From assembly GCA_947175635.1 (NCBI GenBank), contig CAMWNM010000008.1:1-63023 (forward strand): a DNA stretch of 63,023 nucleotides, written 5' to 3'. Position numbers and translations under genes: made by a program. Positions 33,219-42,695 of this stretch are shown here, one piece after another. A model generated the notes under the pieces. The model saw nothing but the letters and a program-made list of their open reading frames with translations. It was not told where the DNA came from and did no database searches. Position 1 is the stretch's first letter, and every line of letters begins with the position of its first letter. The DNA is from an uncultured Bacteroidales bacterium. Lineage in GTDB: Bacteria; Bacteroidota; Bacteroidia; Bacteroidales; P3.

Positions 33219-35117
33219 ATGCAGATAAAGAAGAAAAAGACAGGGTGCAGGGGTATAGTGTGGATTCTGGGCGTTTGTGCGCTCTCGGCTTGTGCCCGTT
33301 ATGGATCCGCCCCGACGGGAGGGCCTATGGATGTGGCGCCGCCGGTGCTTCTCAAAGCCTTGCCTGCGGAGGGAAGCCTCAACGTGGAAGTGGCCGCGGC
33401 CTCCCGGCAGATAGTGTTGGAATTCGACGAATATGTGGTGTTGAAAAACACCGAAAAAATCGTTACCTCCCCTCCGCTTTCCAAGGTTTCTTATGCCTCC
33501 AATCTGAAGAAGGTAAGGGTGATGATAGAAGATACCTTGAAAGAGGGTGTTACCTATTCCATCAACTTCAAAGATGCCATCGGCGACTTGCATGAATCCA
33601 CGCCGCTGAGCGACTACACCTACTTTTTCTCCACAGGCCCGGGCATCGATAGCGGCCGTATTGTCGGTATGGTGCTGGATGCGTTTACCTTGGCTCCGGT
33701 AAAGGAAGCTTCGGTGATGTTTTATGCCCGTCAACCGGAGGGATATCCTGTAACGGAGGCTCCCGACTATGTGGCAGTTACCGATACCGCCGGACTTTTT
33801 GCGGCCGAATACATGCACGAGGGATGTTATTACCTTATAGCGGGCAGCGATGAAAACAGCAATTATCGGGTGGAACCGACAGAGGAGAGAATGGCCTTTA
33901 CGTCGGATTGCTGGCCTACCCAGACCTATCGGGCTCCCTTGATGTTTTCCAAACAGCCGGGGATGAAAGAAAGCGATACGGTGGTCCGTCGTGTGTTCGA
34001 TTCTTTGCGGGATGCCCGGAGGGAGGAAGAAAAGGTGTCTGTGACCGATGCCGGGCGCCGTCTGTTTATGTATCAAGACAGGGAGAGGGATAAATTCCTG
34101 AAGGAGGCGAAGTGGAACAAGAAAGGCGAGATAGAGATAGATTGGTACTACGTTCTTGAGCCGGATAGCCTGCGGTTTACTTTTTTGCCTGCCGTGCAGG
34201 ATATCGAAATGGTACGGCAGTGGGAGGCTTCTTTGGCCGATACGGCGGGAGAAACAACAGGAAAGAACAGACGCCATCGTGTCGGCAAGGAGGAAATTCC
34301 CGATATATCCTGGCCGGATTCTCTGTATTATGTCTATATAGAGCAAGACAATCCGTTGGCCGGCAAGATTTTTTTCGATAATTACAAGATATCGGATTTG
34401 CGTCTGGCTATTCATTATAAGGGTTTCACCGATACGGCCGAGTTGATGTTGTCTCAATCCGCGGCCGGTAAGCAAGATACGGCCGCCTTTAATTTCTCGG
34501 CACGGCAACGCAACATCTTTTATACCGACAGCCTTGTGCTGGATTTTGCTTTTCCGCTTGAAAAGGTTGATTGGCAAGGGGTCTTGCTGTGGCGATATCA
34601 TACAGACGAAGAAGGCAACCGCGATACGGTGCGGGAAGACATCGACGGGCTCAGGTACGGGCAGCCGAGGCCCAACCGGCTGGTGCTCCGTTACGGATGG
34701 CAACCGGGCTATGCCTATCAATTCATGTTTCCTTCGGGTTGTTTTACCGATTATTTCGGACGCGGGTCCGACACCTCTTTCCTGTCGGTCAATAGCCCCT
34801 CCTTAGACAGCTACGGGCAGGTTTTCTTTAAGATCGCCAACCTTAAGGAGGGATTCTCTTATGTGTTGCAGCTTTGCGATGCAGGTAAGAATGTGTTGCA
34901 GTCTTGCCCGGTGGGGCAGGATGGAGCGGTGGAATTCGGATATGTAACGCCCGGAGCGGTGAGTTTCGTGTTGATCCGGGACGACAACGGCAACGGGGTA
35001 TGGGACAAGGGCGACTATGAACGGGGCATACAACCTGAAAGACGTTGGATTTTTCCCAAGACCCTGCGTCCCGAAGCCGATTGGCGCATTGAAGAGACGT
35101 GGCATGTTGCCGATTAG
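33219..35117 (+). CDS. Lipoprotein with N-terminal Ig-like (Big_5-type) domain
   Basis: A 632-residue lipoprotein. The signal peptide ends at the lipobox ALSAC (Cys25). The first domain (about residues 38-130: APPVLLKALPAEGSLNVEV, IVLEFDEYVVLKN, KEGVTYSINFKDAIGDLHE) is the Ig-like Big_5 type common at the start of Bacteroidota surface lipoproteins. A carboxypeptidase-like regulatory segment follows (GRIVGMVLDAFTLAPVKEAS). The remainder is repetitive beta structure. No enzyme motif is visible. It follows the U32 gene by 10 nt, and its stop overlaps the 3-prime end of the convergent LuxE-like gene by 4 bp. Function unknown, probably surface or periplasmic. Confidence 0.8.
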   Translation: MQIKKKKTGCRGIVWILGVCALSACARYGSAPTGGPMDVAPPVLLKALPAEGSLNVEVAAASRQIVLEFDEYVVLKNTEKIVTSPPLSKVSYASNLKKVRVMIEDTLKEGVTYSINFKDAIGDLHESTPLSDYTYFFSTGPGIDSGRIVGMVLDAFTLAPVKEASVMFYARQPEGYPVTEAPDYVAVTDTAGLFAAEYMHEGCYYLIAGSDENSNYRVEPTEERMAFTSDCWPTQTYRAPLMFSKQPGMKESDTVVRRVFDSLRDARREEEKVSVTDAGRRLFMYQDRERDKFLKEAKWNKKGEIEIDWYYVLEPDSLRFTFLPAVQDIEMVRQWEASLADTAGETTGKNRRHRVGKEEIPDISWPDSLYYVYIEQDNPLAGKIFFDNYKISDLRLAIHYKGFTDTAELMLSQSAAGKQDTAAFNFSARQRNIFYTDSLVLDFAFPLEKVDWQGVLLWRYHTDEEGNRDTVREDIDGLRYGQPRPNRLVLRYGWQPGYAYQFMFPSGCFTDYFGRGSDTSFLSVNSPSLDSYGQVFFKIANLKEGFSYVLQLCDAGKNVLQSCPVGQDGAVEFGYVTPGAVSFVLIRDDNGNGVWDKGDYERGIQPERRWIFPKTLRPEADWRIEETWHVAD

Positions 35118-36136
35118 GAAATCATCAGGTTGCAACCTCGGATATCGCTGTTGTCGAATCTGCCCAATACTTCGAAACTTCCGTCGGGAAACACTTTTCC
35201 CAAATCCTGTGTGGCGATGAACGGGCAGGAATAGATATTGCCTGAATCAATCACATTGATGCCGCCCGCCAAGCCTTCCTTCTCGGCTTGCAGGGGGTCG
35301 TTGCTCCTGCGGATCAGGATTTTCATCCAAGGCGGGCATTTGAATCTTGTTCCGGAGTCGGTCATATAAGCCTGGGAAAAGAGTTCGCACATGCCGTATT
35401 CGGAATAGACGGCCGGTAGCGAGAAGGCAGTGCGGAGAATCGCATGCAGTTCCTCTTTCACCATCTCCCTTCGTCGGCCTTTCATGCCGCCGGTTTCCAA
35501 TACCACGGTGTGTTTAAGCGGCATGGGGAATCGTTCGGCTAGATCAAGCAGGGCAAAACTTACCCCGAAGAGCATGGTTCTTACCCCTCGTGCCTCCAAA
35601 GACTGCATTTGCTCGGCCAGGCGGGGGTAATCGTAGAGATAGAAACCACTTTCGGGATGTTTTTTCCGGCTCAGTTTGATCAGTTTTTCCATCATGCAGA
35701 TCAGCGAGGAATGCGGCTGCTCCGCATAATTGGGCAGGAGTGCCAAAAAAACGAAATCTTCCGGTTTTCCCCAAAATAGTTCAAAAGACTTTAGAAAGCA
35801 TTTCTCGTAAAGGACCGCGTCCACGATATAGTGGCGGCTTTGCACCGCGCCTTGCGAAACGGTACCCGAACTCATGAAAAAATCCTCGGTGTCGAAACCC
35901 TCCAGCAGTACGGTCTGTGTTTTGAAAAAATCGATGGGCAGGAACGGGATTTGCGAGTAATGTTGCAGACTTTCCGGCTTGAGCGAGGGATAGAGATAGC
36001 GGCAGAAACTGCCGTAAACGGGATTGTGAACGAAATGCAAGCGGAAAAGCGTCAGCGCCAAACGGTTAAAATCCGCATCCGTCCGTATGGAGAAAATTTG
36101 AGGTACGAGGCTTTCTACCGCTTTCTTTGTCAACAT
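35114..36136 (-). CDS. LuxE-like acyl-protein synthetase/acyltransferase
   Basis: A 340-residue protein resembling the LuxE acyl-protein synthetase domain, part of the adenylate-forming superfamily. Recognisable parts are IPFLPIDFFKTQ near residue 65, the phosphate-loop-like EDFFMSSGTVSQGAVQS, the GVRTMLFGVSFALLDL segment, YSEYGMCELFSQAYM, and the final DLGKVFPDGSFEVLGRFDNS. In Bacteroidota such genes often occur alone and may activate a carboxylic acid for transfer, but no partner reductase or carrier is seen here. It overlaps the convergent lipoprotein gene by 4 bp. No clear promoter box is seen upstream. Confidence 0.75.
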   Translation of the reverse strand: MLTKKAVESLVPQIFSIRTDADFNRLALTLFRLHFVHNPVYGSFCRYLYPSLKPESLQHYSQIPFLPIDFFKTQTVLLEGFDTEDFFMSSGTVSQGAVQSRHYIVDAVLYEKCFLKSFELFWGKPEDFVFLALLPNYAEQPHSSLICMMEKLIKLSRKKHPESGFYLYDYPRLAEQMQSLEARGVRTMLFGVSFALLDLAERFPMPLKHTVVLETGGMKGRRREMVKEELHAILRTAFSLPAVYSEYGMCELFSQAYMTDSGTRFKCPPWMKILIRRSNDPLQAEKEGLAGGINVIDSGNIYSCPFIATQDLGKVFPDGSFEVLGRFDNSDIRGCNLMIS

Positions 36137-36219
36137 TTTTTATAACTTTACAAGTTTGCTGCAACTTGAAATACTGCATTGTAAAAAAAAGTATTTCAGT
36201 TTTTTAATAAAAAACAGAC

Positions 36220-36762
36220 TTGAATAACATATCAAAAGTACGAATTTTGTCGGTAATCCTTGCCGGGAGCGTCTTGGGCGGCTGTGTGAAACCGGAGGAA
36301 TTTCCGGTAGAGCCGTATCTTGAATTCCGTCAGAATATCTTTTCCTACGAAGCGGATGCGGGCGGTGATACGGTGGAGCGGTTGGCAGTGGAGTTTTATT
36401 TTCAGGACGGCGATGGCGACATAGGCCGGAAAACGGAAGAAGAGGTGGAACCCTATGTGGGAGAATATTTCCACAACCTGCATTTCAATCTTCTGGAAGT
36501 CTTGCCCGACAGCAGTCTCGTGCCGGTGTATATGCGCGACAGTCTGGGCATCGAATATCCCATTTCCTACAACTATCATCTGCATTATATCGAGCCGATC
36601 AATGCCGACGGTACACTTAAAGGCACCGTTACCTGGCAGGTGGACGATTTTTCAAGTACGGCCTTTTTTATGCAAGGTAAAACGGTATGCTACGGCATTT
36701 ACCTTTACGACAGGGCCCTGCATAAAAGCAATGTGATTTATACATCCCCCATAATCTTGTAG
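36220..36762 (+). CDS. Small lipoprotein of unknown function upstream of pbp2
   Basis: A 180-residue lipoprotein. I place the start at TTG 36220 because it gives a short signal peptide with the lipobox SVLGGC (Cys22), and no ATG is available in front of it. The mature part is acidic and beta-rich, with a calcium-like FQDGDGDIGRKTE segment near residue 66. No family was recognised. It ends one base before the pbp2 start, so it is co-transcribed with the elongation genes and might be an accessory factor. An imperfect hairpin (36167-36174 with 36191-36198) lies in its leader. Confidence 0.72.
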   Translation: MNNISKVRILSVILAGSVLGGCVKPEEFPVEPYLEFRQNIFSYEADAGGDTVERLAVEFYFQDGDGDIGRKTEEEVEPYVGEYFHNLHFNLLEVLPDSSLVPVYMRDSLGIEYPISYNYHLHYIEPINADGTLKGTVTWQVDDFSSTAFFMQGKTVCYGIYLYDRALHKSNVIYTSPIIL

Positions 36763-36763
36763 A

Positions 36764-38602
36764 ATGCGACGGACAACTATCAATCGGAGTACGGTTATCA
36801 TCGTGATTTTCCTCACGGTGGCCTTTATCTATTGGATTCGTTTGTTTCAGTTGCAGATTCTGGAAGAGCGTTATACGGTGGATGCCCGAAGCAACGCCAT
36901 ACGGCATAAGGTGCAGTATCCCGGAAGAGGGCTTATCTACGACAGGAACGGCGAGATTCTGGTGTATAACGAGGCCGTTTACGACCTGATGATCATTCCC
37001 GGTCAGGCCAAGGAAACAGACTGGACCTTGCTGGCGAACCTATTGGAAATTACCGAAGAAGGTGCCAAAGAACGTTATAAGAAAGCGAGGGCGTATTCGC
37101 GGCATGCGCATTCGGTTTTTGAGAAGCAGATATCCAAGGAAACCTATGGGAAATTGCAGGAGTACCTGTATCAATTCCCCGGTTTTTATGTGCAGAGCCG
37201 AACCCTTCGCCGCTATCCGCGGCCGATTGCCGCGCATGTATTGGGCGATGTGGGCGAGGTGAGTGAAAGTGAGATAGCAAGAAATCCCTATTACCAGATG
37301 GGGGATTATATCGGAAAGAGCGGTCTGGAGAAATATTACGAGGAACAATTGAGGGGCAAGAAGGGGGTGAAAGTGGTGATGGTGGATGTGCTCAACCGGG
37401 AGAAAGGGAGCTATAAGGGCGGGATGTTCGATACGGTGGCTGTTTCGGGCCATGAACTGTATTCCACCTTAGATGCCTCCCTGCAGGCTTATGCAGAGGA
37501 ATTGATGTATGGCAAACGGGGCAGTATCGTGGCCATAGAGCCCTCTACGGGTGAAGTGCTGGCATTGGTGTCTGCGCCTACCTACGATCCCAATCTGTTG
37601 ATTGGCCGCGTACGGAGCGCCAACTACCGTGTATTGCTGAACGATGTCCAGAAGCCGTTGTTCAACCGGGCCTTGATGGCCTATTATCCGCCGGGGTCCA
37701 TTTTCAAACTTCCGCAAGCCCTCATCGGCATGCAGGAAAAGGTAATTACGCCGTATTCGGGTTTCGCTTGCGATAAAAGCACGGTGGGATGCCACAACCA
37801 TCCGGATGCGATGTCGGTGGCCGAAGGGGTGAGGATGTCCTGCAATCCTTACTTTTATCAGGTTTTCCGTCGCATCATCATGCGGGGCAAAGACCCCAAC
37901 CGTTTTGTGGATAGCCGTATGGGTCTTGAACGTTGGGATACCCTGATTCGTTCGTTTGGGTTGGGGCAACGTCTGGGCATAGACCTTTCCGACGCCAAGG
38001 CGGGATTCATTCCCGATGCGGCTTATTATGACCGTTATTACGGCAGGAACCAATGGGCGTTCAGCACCATCTTTTCGGTAAGTATCGGCCAAGGCGAAAT
38101 AGGATTGATTCCGTTGCAGATGGCCAATCTGGCTTCCATCATGGCCAACAGGGGATATTATCGGGTGCCGCATCTGGTAAGGTTTATCGGCGAGGATAAG
38201 CAGGTAAGTCCTTTTGTGGACACTTCGGCGCACTATGTGCCTATCGACCGCAAATATTTTGATCCGGTGGTGGAAGGTATGTACGGGGCGGTGCATCTGC
38301 CCGGCGGTACGGCCCGGCGTGCCTATATCGACACGATCCCCGTTTGTGGAAAAACCGGCACTTCGCAAAATCCGCACGGAAAGGATCATGCGGTCTTTAT
38401 TGGTTTTGCGCCGCAGGATAATCCCCGGATCGCCATTTCGGTGTTTCTCGAAAACAGCGGATTCGGTGGCACATGGGCCGCGCCTTTGGCAAGTCTGTTG
38501 ATAGAAAAGTACCTTACCGGAAAAGTTTCCCGCACATGGTTGGAGCAGCAGGTGAAAGCCTTTACCGTGTACGAACCAGAAGGGAATCCCAAAGCCCGTT
38601 AA
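36764..38602 (+). CDS. mrdA: Elongasome transpeptidase PBP2 (MrdA)
   Basis: A 612-residue class B penicillin-binding protein for lateral-wall synthesis. A single membrane helix covers about residues 10-30, followed by the dimerisation domain with GRGLIYDRNGEILVYN. The transpeptidase active site has Ser312 in SIFK, SCN near residue 365 (RMSCNPYF) and Lys530 in KTGTSQ. It is immediately followed by rodA (3-nt gap), its glycosyltransferase partner. The usual upstream mreB, mreC and mreD are absent; a small lipoprotein and a LuxE-like gene take that place. Confidence 0.95.
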   Translation: MRRTTINRSTVIIVIFLTVAFIYWIRLFQLQILEERYTVDARSNAIRHKVQYPGRGLIYDRNGEILVYNEAVYDLMIIPGQAKETDWTLLANLLEITEEGAKERYKKARAYSRHAHSVFEKQISKETYGKLQEYLYQFPGFYVQSRTLRRYPRPIAAHVLGDVGEVSESEIARNPYYQMGDYIGKSGLEKYYEEQLRGKKGVKVVMVDVLNREKGSYKGGMFDTVAVSGHELYSTLDASLQAYAEELMYGKRGSIVAIEPSTGEVLALVSAPTYDPNLLIGRVRSANYRVLLNDVQKPLFNRALMAYYPPGSIFKLPQALIGMQEKVITPYSGFACDKSTVGCHNHPDAMSVAEGVRMSCNPYFYQVFRRIIMRGKDPNRFVDSRMGLERWDTLIRSFGLGQRLGIDLSDAKAGFIPDAAYYDRYYGRNQWAFSTIFSVSIGQGEIGLIPLQMANLASIMANRGYYRVPHLVRFIGEDKQVSPFVDTSAHYVPIDRKYFDPVVEGMYGAVHLPGGTARRAYIDTIPVCGKTGTSQNPHGKDHAVFIGFAPQDNPRIAISVFLENSGFGGTWAAPLASLLIEKYLTGKVSRTWLEQQVKAFTVYEPEGNPKAR

Positions 38603-38605
38603 ACC

Positions 38606-39859
38606 ATGAATGCAGAGAGAAATACGTTTAAGAATATCGATAAGCCGCTGCTGTTGATTTATTTGCTGTTGGTGGTGGCGGGATGGTTCAATATCTTTTC
38701 GGTGGTCTATGATCCCGAAACCTCCGCCGGCTTTTCGCTGGCTTCCCGTTATGGCAAACAGTTGCTTTTTATCGGACTGGCTTTTCTGATAGGGGCGGTG
38801 GTGCTGTTGGTCGATATACGGATTTTTTCGCAATTCGCCTATCTCTACTATGGAATCGCGATAGGGTTGCTGTGCATGGTGTTGGTGTTGGGAACCGAGA
38901 TTTCGGGGGCGAAGGCGTGGATAAAAATCGGTTCGTTTTCCATACAGCCGTCTGAGTTTGCCAAGATCGCGACCTGCCTGGCGTTTGCCAAATATGTTTC
39001 GCAACCGGCCATGGATATGAAACGGGTAAGGAACCAGATAGCCGCTTCGCTTTGGTTCCTGCTGCCCATGGGGTTGATTCTTTTGCAGCCGGATGCGGGT
39101 TCGGCCTTGGTGTTTGTGTCGTTTGCGCTGGTGCTTTATCGCGAGGGAATGTCGGGAAAGGTGTTGCTGGCGGGTATGGTGGCGGTGGTGTTGTTTGTGG
39201 CGGCCTTGCTGGTGAACCGCTATATCCTTATCGGGGTCATCGCCGCAGCGGTACTGTTGTTGCTTTTTCTCAACAGGCGCAGTTTTAAGAATATAGCTTT
39301 GGCGGTGTTGCTGTTTACAGTCTGCTCGTTTTATACCCTCGGTGTGGACTATGCGTTCAACAAACTCAGCGCCCATCAGCAGACACGTATCAACGTGCTG
39401 TTGGGCAAGGAATCCGATATCAAGGGCGCCGGCTACAACGTAAACCAATCCAAGATCGCCATCGGGAGCGGCGGGTTCCATGGAAAAGGCTATCTGCAAG
39501 GAACGCAGACCAAGTTCAACTTCGTACCCGAGCAATGCACCGATTTTATTTTCTGCACGCTGGGAGAAGAATGGGGGTGGGTGGGATGCACGCTCTTTCT
39601 GGTGCTGTATATGGTGTTGCTGATACGGATCGTGAAGATGGCCGAAAGGCAGCGGAGTGCCTATGCCCGAGTATATGGATACGGGGTGGCCTGTATCTTT
39701 TTCATGCATCTGTTTGTGAATGTGGGTATGACCATCGGTCTGCTGCCCGTTATCGGCATTCCGTTGCCGTTTTTCAGTTATGGAGGTTCCTCTCTGTGGG
39801 CCTTTACCCTCCTGCTTTTCATTTTTGTGAAAATGGATACCAAACGCTATGCCGGATAA
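38606..39859 (+). CDS. rodA: Elongasome glycosyltransferase RodA
   Basis: A 417-residue SEDS protein with about ten membrane helices. Motifs include GAKAWIKIGSFSIQPSEFAK near residue 105, NQSKIAIGSGGFHGKGYLQG near residue 276, VPEQCTDFIFCTLGEEWG and the end PVIGIPLPFFSYGGSSLW. It makes glycan strands that PBP2 cross-links. The order pbp2-rodA is universal in rod-shaped relatives. It ends 111 bp before the next gene. Confidence 0.95.
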   Translation: MNAERNTFKNIDKPLLLIYLLLVVAGWFNIFSVVYDPETSAGFSLASRYGKQLLFIGLAFLIGAVVLLVDIRIFSQFAYLYYGIAIGLLCMVLVLGTEISGAKAWIKIGSFSIQPSEFAKIATCLAFAKYVSQPAMDMKRVRNQIAASLWFLLPMGLILLQPDAGSALVFVSFALVLYREGMSGKVLLAGMVAVVLFVAALLVNRYILIGVIAAAVLLLLFLNRRSFKNIALAVLLFTVCSFYTLGVDYAFNKLSAHQQTRINVLLGKESDIKGAGYNVNQSKIAIGSGGFHGKGYLQGTQTKFNFVPEQCTDFIFCTLGEEWGWVGCTLFLVLYMVLLIRIVKMAERQRSAYARVYGYGVACIFFMHLFVNVGMTIGLLPVIGIPLPFFSYGGSSLWAFTLLLFIFVKMDTKRYAG

Positions 39860-39880
39860 ACCTCAAGCCGGGGAATTCCG

Positions 39881-39888
39881 TATATTTG
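39881..39888 (+). promoter_or_regulatory. Probable -7 box for the M49-like gene
   Basis: TATATTTG matches TAnnTTTG in the gap after rodA, 83 bp before the next start. The predicted leader holds a small hairpin (GCCTG near 39921 with CAGGC near 39939). Confidence 0.55.
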
Positions 39889-39970
39889 CACCCTCTTACA
39901 GTACAGATAAACGGCCTTTTGCCTGTTGGAGGTTCCGGCAGGCGTATGTGAAACCTTAATATAAAGCCCT

Positions 39971-41614
39971 ATGAAAAAACTCCTCTTTCTTGCCGCCATG
40001 AGCGCGTTTCTGTTCAGTTCGTGCTGTTGCAACAAAAAATGCAAGATAAAAAACGATGATGAGGTGATCAACGGATATGCCCGCGTGGAACTTACCGCCG
40101 ATTTGAGCCGTTTCAGCGATACGGATAGAAAAATGATGGCTTATCTCTGCGATGCGGCCGAGCTGATGGAAAAAATTTTCTGGAAAGAAGCCTTTCCCGG
40201 CGATAGGGAAGCCTTCCTCAATTCGATAGAAGATGAAAACTTGCGCAAGTTCGCCGAAATCAATTACGGCCCTTGGGACAGATTGGACGGTAACCGCGCC
40301 TTTATGAAAATTCCCGGGATGAACGGTCTCGACGACAAGCCGGTCGGTGCCTGCTTCTATCCGGCCGACATGAAGATGGGCGAGTTCGAGGCATGGAAAG
40401 ACGAGAACAAGGCTTCGCACTACACGGTGATCCGCCGTGATGAAAACGGGGCCTTGCAGGCTATTTGGTATCATGACTTTTTCAAGGAAGAGATAGAGCA
40501 GGCTGCGGCCTTGTTGGATTCGGCCGCAGCTTTGGCCAGCGACGCCGGTTTTGCGAAATATCTGCGCCTGCGCGCCCAGGCCCTGCGCACCGACGATTAT
40601 TTTGAAAGTGATTTGGCGTGGATAGATGCCAAGACTTCCGACATCGATTTCGTGATCGGACCTATCGAAGACTATGAAGACGATTTGTTCGGCTACAAGT
40701 CGGCGCACGAATCTTTCCTTCTGGTGAAAGACCCCGAATGGAGCGCGAAGCTTGCCAAATTTTCGGCTATGCTTCCCATGTTGCAACGTGAGTTGCCTGT
40801 GGATCCCCGATACAAGAGCGAAATGCCCGGAACCGATTCCGACCTGAACGTATATGATGTGATTCTTTACCGCGGCGACTGCAATGCCGGTGGCAAAACC
40901 ATCGCCATCAACCTGCCCAACGACGAAAGGGTACACATTCAGAAAGGCACGCGCAAATTGCAGCTTAAAAACGCCATGAAAGCCAAGTTCGACAAGATTC
41001 TGATTCCCATTTCGGATATCGTGATGGATCCGGAACAGCGGGAAATGGTGGATTTCAACTGCTTCTTCGAAAATGTAACCTTCCATGAAGTGGCGCATGG
41101 TCTGGGCGTAAAGAACACCATCAACGGAAAAGGCACGGTAAGGGCCGCCCTTAAAGAGGCTTATTCGGCCCTTGAGGAAGCCAAAGCCGATATCATGGGG
41201 CTTTATATGGTGGAACAGCTCTATGCCAAAGGCGAAATGAGCGGTTCGGATGTGGATAAGAACTACATCACTTTCTTTGCCGGTATTTTCCGTTCGGTTC
41301 GTTTCGGTGCCGCCAGCGCACACGGCAATGCCAATATGCTTTGCTTCAATTTTATGAAAGCACACGATGCTTTCACCCGTACCGAAGACGGACTTTATAA
41401 AGTAAACCTGCCCCAGATGAAGGAAGCCACCAAGGCGCTGATGGCGGAGATACTCAGGTATCAGGCCGAAGGCGACTATGACGGTTTGCGCAAATGGATG
41501 GCGGAGGGAACCGTGATTGGAGAAGAACTGCAGGCGGATTTGAACCGCATCGCCGATGCCAATATCGCCAAGGATATTTATTTTGTCCAGGGCAAGGAAG
41601 TTCTGGGACTCTAA
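39971..41614 (+). CDS. M49-like (dipeptidyl peptidase III-like) metalloprotein, lipoprotein
   Basis: A 547-residue protein with a lipoprotein signal (FLFSSC, Cys18) followed by a Cys-rich start. The metal site is HEVAH at residues 372-376, with the second motif EEAKAD at 402-407, about 30 residues later. The order and the E-E-x-x-A-D/E pattern fit the M49 family, but classical dipeptidyl peptidase III has HExxGH, one residue longer, so this is the short-motif type. Such proteins are frequent in Bacteroidota and are often annotated loosely. The substrate is probably a small peptide, but this is inferred. It has its own promoter and a strong terminator. Confidence 0.75.
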   Translation: MKKLLFLAAMSAFLFSSCCCNKKCKIKNDDEVINGYARVELTADLSRFSDTDRKMMAYLCDAAELMEKIFWKEAFPGDREAFLNSIEDENLRKFAEINYGPWDRLDGNRAFMKIPGMNGLDDKPVGACFYPADMKMGEFEAWKDENKASHYTVIRRDENGALQAIWYHDFFKEEIEQAAALLDSAAALASDAGFAKYLRLRAQALRTDDYFESDLAWIDAKTSDIDFVIGPIEDYEDDLFGYKSAHESFLLVKDPEWSAKLAKFSAMLPMLQRELPVDPRYKSEMPGTDSDLNVYDVILYRGDCNAGGKTIAINLPNDERVHIQKGTRKLQLKNAMKAKFDKILIPISDIVMDPEQREMVDFNCFFENVTFHEVAHGLGVKNTINGKGTVRAALKEAYSALEEAKADIMGLYMVEQLYAKGEMSGSDVDKNYITFFAGIFRSVRFGAASAHGNANMLCFNFMKAHDAFTRTEDGLYKVNLPQMKEATKALMAEILRYQAEGDYDGLRKWMAEGTVIGEELQADLNRIADANIAKDIYFVQGKEVLGL

Positions 41615-41641
41615 CCTGTTTGCCAGATAACCGATAAATCG

Positions 41642-41680
41642 ACGGCCCGGCAAGCTTTCGGCATCCGGGCCGTTTTTTTT
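41642..41680 (+). terminator. Rho-independent terminator after the M49-like gene
   Basis: A 9-bp G+C-rich stem ACGGCCCGG (41642-41650) with CCGGGCCGT (41665-41673) is followed by eight T. It sits between the M49-like gene and gpsA. Confidence 0.9.
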
Positions 41681-41691
41681 ATAGGAAAACA

Positions 41692-42687
41692 ATGGAAAGT
41701 AAAAAAATAGCGGTGATAGGTGGCGGAAGCTGGGCCACGGCCATTGCCAAGATTCTTCTTCACAACCATCGTCAATTGTATTGGTGGGTAAGGGAGGAGG
41801 AGATACAGAAAGGCCTTTCGCAAAACGGCATCAATCCCCTTTATCTTTCTTCGGTGCAGTTTCCCACGGACAGAATCACGGTTTCCAACGATATCAATCT
41901 AATTGCAAGTCAGGCAGACACGCTTATTCTGGTGGTGCCTGCCGTGTATCTGCCCGGTGCCATGCAGGGCGTGGATTCCGGAGTATTGAAACAGAAGCTT
42001 GTCTGCTCGGCTGTAAAGGGGATCATTCCTGAAAAGAGTCAGGTTGTCTGCGAGTATCTGCGCGATACTTATGCTATTCCCGAAAACAGGATGGCCGTTA
42101 TCAGCGGTCCTTCCCATGCCGAGGAAATCGCGCTCAACAGGCTTACCTATCTCACGGCCGCTTCGACCGATGCCGACACGGCCGCCTATATCGCCCGCTG
42201 TTTTTCGTGCGATTATGTGATTACCCGTTGCAGTGAAGACGTTTATGGTATCGAATATGCGGCGGTGATGAAAAATGTGTATGCTTTGGCGGTGGGAATC
42301 GCAAAAGGCTTGGGCTACGGCGACAATTTCGTGTCGGTATTGGTAAGCAATGCGCTTGATGAAATGCAGCGTTTCCTTTCACAGGTGCACAATATCCACC
42401 GTAACCTCAATTCGGCCCCCTATCTGGGCGATTTGTTGGTAACCTCTTATTCGCAGTTCAGCCGTAACCGTACCTTTGGCAACATGATAGGCCAGGGATA
42501 TTCGGTAAAGTCGGCCATGCTGGAGATGAAAATGGTGGCCGAGGGCTATTACGCTTCGGGCAGCGTTAACGCCGTGAAGCAGAATTTCAATATAGAGATG
42601 CCGGTTTTTGAGGCCATACATGCCATTCTGTACGAAAACAAATCGCCGCGTTCGATATTCAACGGCTTAAAAAAGAATTTCCGCTAA
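41692..42687 (+). CDS. gpsA: Glycerol-3-phosphate dehydrogenase [NAD(P)+] GpsA
   Basis: A 331-residue enzyme that reduces dihydroxyacetone phosphate to sn-glycerol 3-phosphate for phospholipids. The nucleotide-binding loop is VIGGGSWATAIAKIL at residue 6. VSGPSHAEEIA-type residues (ISGPSHAEEIALNRLTYL), the catalytic lysine in EYAAVMKNVYALAVGIAKGL, and NRTFG in the C-terminal domain are present. It follows a terminator by 11 nt, so its own promoter must overlap the terminator region or read-through occurs. The next gene follows after 8 nt. Confidence 0.95.
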   Translation: MESKKIAVIGGGSWATAIAKILLHNHRQLYWWVREEEIQKGLSQNGINPLYLSSVQFPTDRITVSNDINLIASQADTLILVVPAVYLPGAMQGVDSGVLKQKLVCSAVKGIIPEKSQVVCEYLRDTYAIPENRMAVISGPSHAEEIALNRLTYLTAASTDADTAAYIARCFSCDYVITRCSEDVYGIEYAAVMKNVYALAVGIAKGLGYGDNFVSVLVSNALDEMQRFLSQVHNIHRNLNSAPYLGDLLVTSYSQFSRNRTFGNMIGQGYSVKSAMLEMKMVAEGYYASGSVNAVKQNFNIEMPVFEAIHAILYENKSPRSIFNGLKKNFR

Positions 42688-42695
42688 AGACAAAC

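Noticed and set aside
37469-39709. A 746-codon minus-strand frame opposite pbp2 and rodA
   Set aside because: It spans two recognised genes in antisense, is rich in His, Gln and Arg, and shows no domain; it is a shadow frame.
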